A stretch of DNA of 64,000 bases from Rhexocercosporidium sp. MPI-PUGE-AT-0058 (lineage: Eukaryota; Ascomycota; Leotiomycetes; Helotiales). The notes below the pieces were generated by a model. The model ran no database searches, had not been told where the DNA came from, and saw only the letters and a list, made by a program, of their open reading frames with translations. Where the stretch lies: the NCBI GenBank assembly GCA_020746875.1, contig JAGTJL010000035.1, forward strand, positions 62,001 through 126,000. The letters run 5' to 3'. Position numbers and translations under genes: made by a program. Positions 22,801 through 33,893 of the stretch are shown here, piece after piece; the first letter of the stretch is position 1, and the number at the start of each line of letters is the position of its first letter.

Positions 22801-23786
22801 CTCTTGTTCGTCTTCGTCGTCGCCATGTTCCAAACTCCAGGGATCCGGGTTTTGTTGCAGTGAAGAGAGCTTCGCCCGTTGAGCATCCTTTCGTTGTCTC
22901 CGTCTCTCGAGTATCTTGAAGTATTTCTCGTCCTCGCCACTGTCTTTCTCTCCCCTCTGTTCTCTCTCGATGCGCCGTCTTTCGTACAGACATATACTCT
23001 TGTCGCCCTTCTTCCGCCATACGATCTCTCCAAGCTCGACATGCTCCAAGACCATGTATATCTTCTTCAACTCGGGATCGTCTATGACTTCGAGTAGGCC
23101 GACAACATTGGGGTGGCGGATCTTCTTTAGGATAGCAATCTCCTTCTTCGTCTTGTCCTCTGGCGACACCGTGACTCGTCCAAGCTTACGCTTCTTGGAG
23201 AATCGTTGTATGATCTTGATGGCGACATAGCCTCCAGTCTCCAGACTCCTTGCCAACTTGACCTTGCCATGCACGCCTCTACCAATCTCGTTGATGATCT
23301 CGTACTGGTTTATCAATTTGCGGCCGGTGAGGAAATCTTGGTCGACTTGGGCTTTGTGGGTCCTAGATTGCCCATGTTAGCCTAGATCGATGACGTTGGG
23401 TGATTGGAAATGGGTGGTGTGGGTTGTCGCAGATGTAGCGAGGATTTCGGAGTGCGACCAACACAATTATACTCGAGAATTGAGTATCCCCGAGGTGACT
23501 GAAGTGCCGTGGTGGTGGTTGAGGTGGGGGGTCGGTAGGTGTGAAGATTGTGGTGGGATGTGACGATTGCCAGCGCGGGAAGCGAAAGCGACAGAAAGAA
23601 AGAAACAACTTACTCTCGAACTTTATGCATCTGCAGAGGATGGAGATAGGGACTCGGGTGAGGCGTGCCATCTGAGAGAGGAGGGAGGTGTAGTTTGGTT
23701 GGATTGATGGAGGGAGAGAAGAGTCCGGGGCTCGACGAGGGCGTGCTCGCGGCCGTCTTCGCAGCAGCTGCGGTGGAGTGATCCAT
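19897..23786 (-). CDS. SAK1: Snf1/AMPK-activating-type protein kinase (Sak1/CaMKK-like)
   Basis: A Ser/Thr kinase of the group that phosphorylates the activation loop of Snf1/AMPK. 1212 aa in two exons, 23786-23614 and 23362-19897. Exon 1 encodes MDHSTAAAAKTAAS and KLHLPPLSDGTPHPSPYLHP, and splices through VRE|THKAQ into the GRKLINQYEI segment typical of the family. Kinase motifs: G-loop GRGVHGKV (about 85-92), VAIK with Lys107, HRDIKPANLL (about 403), DFG (about 423), and activation loop TVGTPAFFAPEL. A charged, Ser-rich insert of about 200 residues interrupts the kinase domain between the hinge and the catalytic loop. A disordered C-terminal half of about 650 residues, rich in Ser/Pro/Thr, probably holds regulatory phosphosites. 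The intron 23363-23613 is long for this window. Confidence 0.93.
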
Positions 23787-26700
23787 TGTTGAGGTGCAGC
23801 GACAATGCGAATAGTGACATGTTTGGGGGGTCGGTTTATCTTCTCGGACGGGATTGATGTCAGCGCGAGGAAGGCATTTTGTTGCTGCGGCGTTGGTGGA
23901 TAGAATAGAAGAAGAGGGAGAAGGGGAAGAGGAAGAGGAGGAGGAGGAAGAGGTTGTGAATGGAGTGGAGTGTAGAGATCGTGAGGTGAGGTAGGTGAGG
24001 TGAGTGAGGTGGTTATGGTGGAGAAGCAATGATGAGGGTGGGATACGGTTGGTGGAGTGGAGAGGAGAGGAGAGGAGAGTAGAGTAGGTGGGGATGGGTG
24101 GGTAGTAGTGTAGTTGAAAGAGAGTCCCAGTTCCTCGTAGCGAAGTGGGTGGGTGAGTTGAGTGAGTGAGTGAGTGGGTGGTGGGTGGCTACAGTAGTAG
24201 GTGGGAGGAGGAGGGATGTAGTGGATGTAGTGGATGTAGGGGCGAGTGGATATACGGCACAGGAGGGGGAGAATCACAAGTCGAAATGTAGTCCGTCTCT
24301 GTAGTTAGTCTACTAATTACTCTACTACTCCCATCAACGTCAACATCAACGTCAACCAGCATTAATTGTCGGCGTCGGCGTCGGAGCGTCGCGGAGCGGG
24401 AGGCAGTAGATAATCAACCCTGAACTCCGTAGGTAGGGGCAGGGTAGAGTAGGGTAGGTCCTCTCCTAGGGTGGTGTAGGTAGGGGTTGGGATGGGAGGG
24501 GAGGCACAGTACCTCTAGCCCCTGCCTGCCTGCCTGCCTGCTCAGGCCAATCACCTAATCCAATTAGGCCTTCTTAGGCTGGCCAAGGCTGGTCTAGGCT
24601 GGCTGGGCCGGGAAGAACAGGCCAGTTGAGGGAGTGGGCATCCTGTCTTTTTCGCTTCCTTTCCCTTTCTTACTTCTCTGGGCTTGGGCCCAAGCTTGTA
24701 CAGGCAGTAGAGGGGATCGAGCCTGGGACAGGTAGGCTTGAGACTGCTTGACAGAGAGAGAAGTGGAGGGGGTGGCTCGGGCTCAGGCGCAGGCTCGGGC
24801 GCTGTCAGTCAAAAAATATTATATTATTACTAGCGTCATCGGCGGCGGGCTTGAAAAGGTACAGTAGTGAGTGAGTAAGTGAGTGAGTGAGGGGAGAAGT
24901 AGTGTTGTCTACCCTAGTAGTGTAGTATAGTGCAGTCGGAGAGTTTATTTAGGAATTTACGAGGACGGTCATTAATTCCCATTTGAAGTCAGTGTTGTTG
25001 TTATTGTTGTCGGTTGATGATCGGCAGAGTTTGAGAAATTTCAAGAGGGATCGGACAAAGAAGTCGAGGACGGGCAGGGAAGAGGAGGGGCAAATAACGG
25101 CCATGGGGAAGGAATAAAACAGAAGAACCGATTGAGATCTAAATAAACCCCCGAGAAACAGACAAGCAAATGCTCAGATGCCCGGATATAATATCGCACC
25201 ATTCTATGCCCGCCCGGCTTCCATTGTCACGCAATTGCAACTCTATATCTTGTTTTGACCTTTCATCAAGAAGGCTCGGTTGGCTCTGATAAGGTATAAG
25301 CATGGGTGCAACGTACTTCGTTTCTTGATCTCTATCTCTATCTCTACCAGGTATTGTCCCTCCTTCTTTACCAAACATTGAACATTTCCTCTCTCCCACC
25401 CTCCTTCCCCTCCCTCCCCTTCCTTCTCTTCGCCTCTTCAACAATTTCCCTACCTACCTACCTACGGAGCATTTCCCTACATCCAATCCCACTCACCAAT
25501 CGCCTCCCGTCTTGGAACTGCTGATCTGGCCCAAAATAAATCAACTCGGGCGCCGGGGTTTAGGCTTGGTGCCGGGCAGCAGCTCAACTCTTTCTCGTTA
25601 GCTCGTCTCTCAACACCATCACCACCACCAACAAACAACTGTTTACGGCAGGAGGGCTCTTGGCATGGGTGTTGCTGGGTTGGGTTGAACCGGAAGGGGA
25701 ACGAGTAAGTGTGAGTGAGTGAGGAAGTGAGACTGTACGGAACAGAGGCGAAGCTGGAACAGGATGCGCTGCATAACATGGGAAGGAGATGGATATGGAT
25801 GGAGATGATGCCTGAGGCGAGCTTACAGCAGACTGATCGGTTTGGCCAGCCAGCCGCGTCCAGAGAAAATGATAGTGGTGAGGGTAAGGGTGAGGATGCG
25901 GGCTGAGGGAGAGCGAAAACGATACGCAATGCGTAGTGAGGCAACAGAGTACGGACCTACTGGACGGATATAGAAGACCGAGAAAAAGAGGGTGTGCAGA
26001 TCATTCAGGAATCAGGATCAGCTCAACTCAACTCAGCTGGCTAAACTCGGGACGCAGGAGGTATCTCCAGCCCGCCAAGCCAAGAAACGGAACAGTGAGT
26101 GAGTGAGTGAGTGAGGGACTGAGTGAGATTCTTCATATATCATAAAGTAAAGTAAGTGCATACATGACGGTACAAAACACCCGGTTTTATTACTTTATTG
26201 CCGTATGCGAGAAAGATGCTTGATCAAATCAGCTCTCTCTATCCTATCGTGATACTCTAATCTACCCCTCCATTTCCATCTTGCCCTTGCTCGCCTCTCC
26301 AAAAATGAAAAAGGTACTTCCGAACTCGACTCCTCGTGCATTTTTTTCTCTACGGAATCCGGTTTGAAACCAATACGTTCCTGGATTACCCCATATCTCC
26401 ACACGAAACTAGAGACTACTCACTCACTACTCGTGGTGATCTCGATGAGTCGATACGATGCGAGGCACTCCCATGGATGGTAGCGTAGGCTTCAAGGAGG
26501 CACTAGCTGCTAGCTGCTAGCACTACCGTACGTACCCCGGACTTCAACTAATTAGCTCTAGTTGCACTGACAGAAGCCAAAACCCCCCTGCCTCCTCTCC
26601 CTCGCGCTCCCTCCCCTCCTTCTCGCCAAATCAAATTCTTCGATAGCCGCTGTACGCCGCAATAATACTGGACTCCATCTTCCCGTCCTCTGCTCCCCTC

Positions 26701-29550
26701 CATCTCCAACAACACTTCCTTCTAACCTAAACTCAATCTAGCTCAGCATCAGCACGACATGGCTGGCACATTCATTCATATCATATCATATCATATCACA
26801 TCACATCACATTGCATACGTCTCCGGTTACACTCTATTCCACCTCTCCTCCACCATCCCCATCCCCATCATCGGAAGTCCAAAAGCAAGGGTCCCTCCCC
26901 CTCTTTGCTCTGTTCCCCTCACTCCTGCCGTGCAACTCCTACCACCACCGACACACCGAGCCAGCACTTTACCAAAATGCGGAGAACGCTCCCTATAGAA
27001 GGTGAAATTATACATCTTCTCTGCAGGTATGCAGAGTGACCGAAGGAACATGCTGCATTGCGCAGCTCCGACTTTTTGGGTCGTTTTCCTGTTCCTATCG
27101 GCCACCCCAGCTTCACTTACAGTTTCAATGGGAGTCTCCCCTCCCCCCTCCATGTCGAGACTATGCGGGCAACTCAAAATGAAAGGAACGTGCTCATGTT
27201 GGGATCAACCTCGATACCCTTGCCCCGCCATCCAAACATCCAAACATCCAAACCCTTAAACTTCCATCTCAAAACAGCATCTTGCATCCAGCTCCCGTCG
27301 CCTCCTCGGATCTTCGGGCACTTATCCAGCTAGCTACCTACTGTGGTACAGTAAGTCCAGTTTGCGCAATCTTTACTATACTCACTTGTACGGAGTAAGG
27401 TATCTTCTAGGATTTCCCCTTCAAACCTCCCAGACATTTCACATGCACGCACGCACACACGTTAGCACCCTCGCTGGACCCTTGTTTTCCTTTCCTTTCT
27501 TGCCGTGAAGTCAAAGATAAGCCCCATGGCTGAGGCGAGACAAAATAGACGAGACGAATTGAGACAGACACAACCCCAGCCTGCCAGCCCAGCCCAGCCC
27601 AGCCTAGCCCGGCCCAGTCCAGAAAGACTGAGACATACATCCCTACAATCGCAATCGCAATCGCTCCAACCTCAGCAGATTTATTTTCGACAAGGATCCT
27701 GTCCAAGGGGGATCCCTAACAGGTTTTCGTCATCTCACTCAAGCGACTCAAGCGAATTTGTCCAGGATGGGATCCGAGTTCTTGTTCTTATGGAAATATC
27801 CCATGGTAACACAGAAAATATAAAAAGAAAAAGTAAAAAAACAGAGACGGAGAGAACTTTCACTAGCCGCCTCTGAAATCACGCCAGGAAACATGCCATT
27901 GCCATATCTCCCACCACCCTTCACGCACTCAAATGAACCTGTAATCTCGTTCCAGCGGCAAGAAGTTCATTCATCCATATTGCCCTCTCGAAATCCTCCA
28001 ACTCCGACGGAGCATTCTCCATCATACTAAGAAAACCGACACATCACATTCCTCCCTAACCCGGCCGAAGCGACGCCGATTGCGCTCTCATCCTTGTCTT
28101 TCTCCAGCCGCCAGTACTGCACCCCAAGAAGCTCAATCCCAACTTCGTAACAGCTGAGCAGACAGAACCTCGTCGTCGACCCCTCGCCGCCGCCGCCGCT
28201 GCTGCTGCCGTGCGCGGCATCTGGTTCTCACGATGCCACATCTTTCCAATCAACCTGAGATGAGACAATTCCTTCTCCTAAATGGTAGGGAGGTAAGCTG
28301 GGCAGCACTGCATGCATGTGACATATTCTCCTCTGTGCATATTTCCACAAACGCCTACCTGCCTATCCAGACGCAGGGAGAGGAAAAGAAGCATGAAGAG
28401 TGTAACCGCAGCCCGGCCTACTGGTCACCGAGACACCAAATATGTACATCATCTGTACCTGACTGGGGGGAAATATAAAAGTACAGGCTTGGAAAACGAA
28501 TGAGAAATTTTCACAGTACAGCTGGCTGGCATTGCTGGCTTTACTGCGAAGTGAAGTAGGAGAAGGGAAGGCTTATGGTAGGAGTTCAATGCCGCCGTTC
28601 CACCTGCACCTGCATGTTCATGCATTGCAAGCTCCTTTGAGTTTACTACTGTACTGCCAGTCTGTACATGCGATCTTTCTCGAACTCTATCTCTCTTCGC
28701 CCAATCGACGTCTCACTCTCTCTCTCATCCACAGTACCAACATTCCAGTCCCGACGTGTTCATGCAGTAGTGGTATGGACAGTACATCTACACCATCATT
28801 GGCCATCCCTCTGATATAAACTCGTCTAACTGGTGGGATCAAAGCGTATCGAACGGAACGGCGGGGAGAAAGAAAAGCAAAACGCAAAAAAAAACATGGA
28901 GCCAGGAAAGCGGGACGATCCGCTGCACGGTTGCATGTTCATGTTTGTCTCTCCTCAGGGTTACATCGCTCGCTTTTCGCCCGCGACATTTCCGCTCTCC
29001 TCAACGGGCTACGGGCAAGGGAAATCTAAAAAAAATCTTGCTATTGAGTCTTGAGTTCGAACACGGATTTTCTCTCTCCGAGACATCACGATGCTTGGAG
29101 AAGTCAGTTTTAAGACATTCGAAAGCAAGCTTCTTCTTTCGTGCTTTTGACAACCCACTACGAACCTTTAGCTAGGGTTGATTTCTTAGCTACTTGTATG
29201 TCGACTCAGCCAGCCGCTGATCGGGATCCAAAAACCAGCGGTACATCCGGCTCAGTGTTCCGAAAAAGCAAATCAATATTTCGCTTCCTCCCGCTGTCCA
29301 TCCTCCCCATCCCCAGTCTGCCACATCGTATCGCGTGTATCACCCAGCCATGTTTCCTGTGTAGTATTCTTCATTGAGACAGGGAAGCTTAGTCTTCTCC
29401 ACTCGAGTCTACTTTGAGATTTTTGAGACTTCGAGGACACCCTCAGAAGGGTAGGTAGGGTGAAGTATGCACGACATCACGGATGAGGAGGGGTGAGACA
29501 TTTCACATGCCTCTGAGCCTCAGTGAGAAACACAAAGTGAGACAGTGCTA

Positions 29551-29603
29551 CTGTACAGTACAGTACAATACAGTACAGTACAATACAGTACAGTACTGTA
29601 CAG
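29551..29603. repeat. Palindromic GTACAGTACA repeat
   Basis: A run of TACAGTACAG/TACAATACAG units. Because GTAC and TGTACA are self-complementary, the run can fold on itself as well as slip. Confidence 0.85.
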
Positions 29604-31309
29604 GAGTGAGTTGAGGTTGTGTGACTTGAGATTAGATTAGCTTACCCAACCACATCAGACCAAGGCTAAAGAGCGAGGTAATTGGCAAGGATAGATTCCT
29701 ATTTCACCCGTTCCTGTGCAACCATCTGGTCAATTCCAGTCATGCTTCCGCGCACACCATCACGATCAATAAGTAATCAGCCGCAACACATTTGCTCAAG
29801 ATGATCCGATGTAGTCATCATTCTTGCAAGTTGCGAGGTACGTCGCCGGATCATTTGATCTGTGAGACACAAACACTTCAAGGATACGTACAATAAGCCA
29901 GAGGCGATAGCTCAGAGAAGGTGTGAGAAAACCAAGTATATCTTCGTATCCAGTCGAGGTCTCACTTCAAAACAGGACTTGGCTATGAAACAGTCCTCCG
30001 GATCATATTTTCCCGTACAACTAGCCAGATAGATCAACCTCAAGTCGCACAAAATTCCGTGACTCTTCTCCGCCCCTCCTCTTCGTTACTTACTACCTTG
30101 ATATTGATTGACCGCGTAATCACAACACCACAACATTCATTACGCACTCCTGAGATCTGGATCTGATCTCACCCTCCTACTTCTCTCCCGTCCTCATCCA
30201 CCCAATATTGCTCTCATCAGCAACTAAATCATCACCTAAGCCAAGACCGCGCAGTCCCCTCCCTCCACGCCACTTCCGCTTTCACTTCCTTGCGCGCACT
30301 TTTCATTTCCTTACTCTCCTCCAGAAAATCCCTCATCACCACATAAACATCACATCTCACATTCCCATCCAATATTAACGAACGCCACTAACTCCGCTTC
30401 CAGGAGAGGTCAGCCCATACCCTTCCCTCCCCCATCCCCTCCCCTTCACCCCTCCTCCTCAAATCCCCCTCTCCCCCACAAAACCCATCACCCATCACCC
30501 TGCTCCCTCCTGCCAACCTCATCTCAAATCCGGGGTGCGTCTTACCTTGTCCTCCACACCATCACCGCATCACCTCCCTCCAACCAATAAGAAGTAGACA
30601 TCCCATAGTATTTCCGCATCCTACAATCCTTTTCCGAGGGAACTAGGGTGGCGATGCCGTGAGAAGCCGTGTCTAGCCCTATCCTTCTCAATATCATGTC
30701 ATCCTTGCCCTCTCAGATCGAGTCATCTCGGTCGGTCTTGACATCGGAAGGCGCCGAAGGGTTCGTGCCCTTGCAGGTAATAGACCGAGATGGGCACAGG
30801 AGCGCCGATACCGTGCAGGAAGCAGGCCGGCGTGCAGGCAGACAGGTATATACCTACCTACCTACCTAGATATGCGAGGACGGAGGGAGATGGGAGATGT
30901 CTCGCATTGTACCTCGCAGTAGTCGTTGATTTTAGTACTAGCACGGAAGGTACCGAGATATCTCCATTATCCTCTTCCTCTTCTCTGCCTATTCCGCATC
31001 GTTTAATGCGCCGAAGTGTTTACTTTCCAACCATGGTCCGAAGCCGTAAGAATCTTCCCTGGCCCAGTCTTAGGTTCCGAATTAGACACGGGTCGAGTCT
31101 AGCCCTCCCTACCATTCTAATGCTCTCCTTTCTATCTTGATATTTCTCGCTATAGGCCATAGCCGGCGCCAGCTGGCAGATGTATCATGCCGAACGAAGC
31201 AGCGTTTCCTTCGGATCGGGACCATCGGGTTCATCGGGAAGAGAGGCTTGAAAGGGTTGGGTCTCCGTTGCGTTCCCTCCCCCGGAATGTTCGGACCATG
31301 AGGCTCTAC

Positions 31310-32075
31310 TGTGCTCAGACTGGAGATGAAACATTCCTCTCTCTTTCCACCAACCTAAACTTGACCTTTAAATCATCAACATTCCATTCCACCTCCAATG
31401 CTTCTTCAATCCGAAGACATATACGTAAACCAACAAGCAGAAGGACCACCGCTTCAACGACCTTACTTGAGGGAGGTTGTGTGGAGACACTGATGAAGAT
31501 GGGACGACGAGGCTCTGCTTGACCCGACTACCAATGAAACATTGCAATCCCCTCTCCCTCTTCTTTTTCTTCTTCTTCCCTATCATCCCAAAGTTTACTT
31601 CATCGACTTCCCAAATCTCACACCTCTCCGCCCTATCAACATGTACAAGTAAGCCAACAAGTGGGAAGAGACTGCCTTCATTACGAACTTACTGAGCGAA
31701 GAGGATATAGACACCGACTGATATGAGAAGACGAAACTCTACTCTGCTATGCTATGCTTCGGCCGGGGATAGAACATTCCTCTTCTCACTGAAGCTACCT
31801 TTCAAACCACCAACAACTAAGCCATCTCTTCACTTGAGGAACATGACCTCCAACAAAATGCAATGCAAAACAAGCTGACAAGCAAGTCAGAAGAGCCCGC
31901 CATCTCTACGAACTCAAGAGAAGAGATGGGAGGGAGACACTGGTGGAGTCCGGACAGAGAGGGCCCTACTCGATCTGCATTGGGTTGAGTTCTCGCTCAA
32001 AAAGCCTACCCTCCAATAAACATACCTCACAAGCTAACAAGCAAGAGCAGAGAAGCCCACCACCATGCCATGTAT
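31310..32075. repeat. Degenerate tandem repeat, unit about 210-235 bp
   Basis: Three diverged units share an ordered set of sub-motifs. The start GAAACATT/AGAACATT occurs at 31328, 31536 and 31771. In the middle is a motif like AACCAACAAGCAGAAGG (near 31431, 31652, 31874, and a fourth partial copy near 32033). The end is a GAGACACTG...CTCTGC block (near 31480-31520, 31700-31747, 31930-31980). Spacing is 208 and 235 bp. No frame stays open across the units, so it seems non-coding or long decayed. Confidence 0.6.
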
Positions 32076-32626
32076 ATCTGTCCCCTATCAGGATGGACAG
32101 ACCGGGATATTTAGAAAATCCGCACACCAAATATCACCATCCTCACTGGAGGAGAACACTGTCATATTAAGTAAAGGCACGATCGCATGTACAAGAAACG
32201 TGTCATGAATCTTTCATATTCATTGATCGCACCGGTTCATGAACCAGCAGCCATCTAAAAACAGCCAGCCGGCAGAAAGCAGTGGCATGTCTTGTTTCCT
32301 CAGCTTCATCTCAGTCCCAAAGATCAACTCCATTCTTTCCCCAGTCCAAATTCCCATCCATTATTTGCATTACCTCCACGATGCCTATCCCTCAAGCTCG
32401 TCCATGCATGATGTCGTCAAGAGAGAGAGAAAAAAAAGAGTTGAAGACCCCAAAGGGCAAAATATGAGCACAAGAAAAAGAAGCAAGGGTATTTTTTTCG
32501 CTGTCCCATCCGACCATTACATCCATTACACATCCCCAGTTTTCCCGTCCCATTTTCTTTCCGTATTATGCAGACACGAGTAGGAAATCGATCGTATGCG
32601 CAGGTAGTAGAATTAGGTTCGAAGAT

Positions 32627-33893
32627 TTATAGGACGAAGGCAGCAAGGCCGACGAGACCAGCCATACCAGCCATGGCGGTTTGACGGGCACCACCGGCGG
32701 TAGAGGAGGAAGTGGCAGAGCCTGCAGCACCAGTGGCGGCGCTGGAGAGGCTGGAGGCGACGGAAGCAAGGGAGCTTGAGACCTGTGGTGTGTTAGCAGA
32801 TATTTTTGGTGCAAGTGATGGAGAACTTACGCTCTGGCCAGCGGAGGAAAGGCTGCTGAGACCGGACGTGATGGAGGATCCAAGGGAAGAGGCAGCAGAT
32901 CCGGCACCACTGGTGATGGAGGAAGCAGCCGAACCAGCAGATCCGGTAGCACTACCAACAACACCTCCAGCACCGAAGAGGGTGGTTGATCCAACTGTGG
33001 TCTCGAAGGTCGAGCTTCCGGAGGTGACGGTGGAGACGACAGCAGAGGTTGTGACGGCAGAAGAAGATCCAGAGCCGGTTGGGGCAGCTCCTCCAGCGCC
33101 GAAGATTGTAGTAGAACCAACAACAGTCGAGAAAGTCGAATCGCCCGAGGTAACGACAGAGACGATGTCGGATGTGGTAATGGCAGAAGAGGATCCACCA
33201 GCTCCACCGGCCTATGACGGAGATCAGTACGCGCTCAATCGGAAGGGAGATGAGATTCTTACAGCTCCGGTTCCAGTGGCAGTCGAAGTCTCGGTACCAG
33301 ATGGGGCGGTGGTGGTTGTAACAGCGGTAGCCGTACCAGCTTTGGGAGTCAGTTGTATCCCCTCTTGATTATACTCCAATTGACTTACCACCAGCACCAG
33401 TTCCAGTCGCAGATCCACCAACAGCGACACCAGCAGCTAGAAATCATCAGCATTGAACCGCTGTGTTCCTCGTAGAGTACTCACAGGAGCAGTAGGCAAC
33501 ACCGTAGGCGATCACAGATGGGGCGACCTCAGTACCACAAGCAGCGTTGGAGCAGTCACGGATACCGTATCCAAAGTTTGGGTTGCCGCAGAGGCAGGCA
33601 GCATCGGTAGCAGAGCATCCAAGGGATGGAGCAAGACCAAGCATGTTGGTGATGCAGGTTTGCTGTGGGGAGTCAGCATGGTTCAGGCATGTTGACGGAG
33701 CTGTTCATGCGCTTCGCGCGAGCGAAGGTGGCAGATCGATCAATGGCTCAATGGCTCTCCAGCCGTGTCTCTAGATCGAAGAAGAGGGGGACGAGAAGGC
33801 GTTGCAACTTACACCACAGGATGGGAGACTCTCGAGCTGGGCAGCAGCAGAGATGGCGAATGCGCCGACGGCGATCATGGATGCGGACTTCAT
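32627..33893 (-). CDS. CFEM-domain GPI-anchored cell-surface protein
   Basis: 306 aa in six exons: 33893-33813, 33662-33485, 33436-33389, 33339-33263, 33211-32831, 32782-32627. The signal peptide is MKSASMIAVGAFAISAAA. The CFEM domain spans about 22-86 with exactly eight Cys (26, 30, 43, 50, 52, 64, 69, 85) and the conserved Asp47 in CSATDAACLC, the axial haem ligand in haem-binding CFEM proteins. A Ser/Thr/Gly/Ala stalk includes two copies of a ~38-residue segment (VTSGxSTFxTxVGSTTxFGAGG). The C-terminus is a hydrophobic tail ending GLVGLAAFVL after a small-residue region, as for GPI attachment. Likely a wall or plasma-membrane protein; haem/iron uptake or surface roles are family knowledge, not shown here. 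Confidence 0.95.

Larger units (their letters stand above)
23787..32626. other. 8.8-kb gene-poor, low-complexity region
   Basis: No frame here has a recognisable domain, signal peptide or splice continuity. The DNA is strand-biased (purine-rich 23.9-25.1 kb, pyrimidine-rich 30.1-30.6 kb) and full of short repeats: GAGTGAGTGA runs (about 24140-24180, 24868-24892, 26096-26116), GCCTGCCTG (24520-24541), CATATCATATC/CACATC (26777-26812), CTACCTACC (25448-25466 and 30849-30870). It may contain long 5' leaders or non-coding transcripts of the kinase or another regulator; the sequence alone cannot show this. A decayed tandem repeat is listed separately. Confidence 0.6.

Noticed and set aside
23363..24277. 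304-codon minus-strand frame upstream of the kinase
   Set aside because: It is His/Pro/Thr low complexity, in a different phase from the kinase's exon 1 at 23786-23614, which splices into the family sequence.
27505..27876. Plus-strand frame rich in Gln/Ser/Pro
   Set aside because: It opens with a non-ATG codon and is built largely on a CCCAG repeat.
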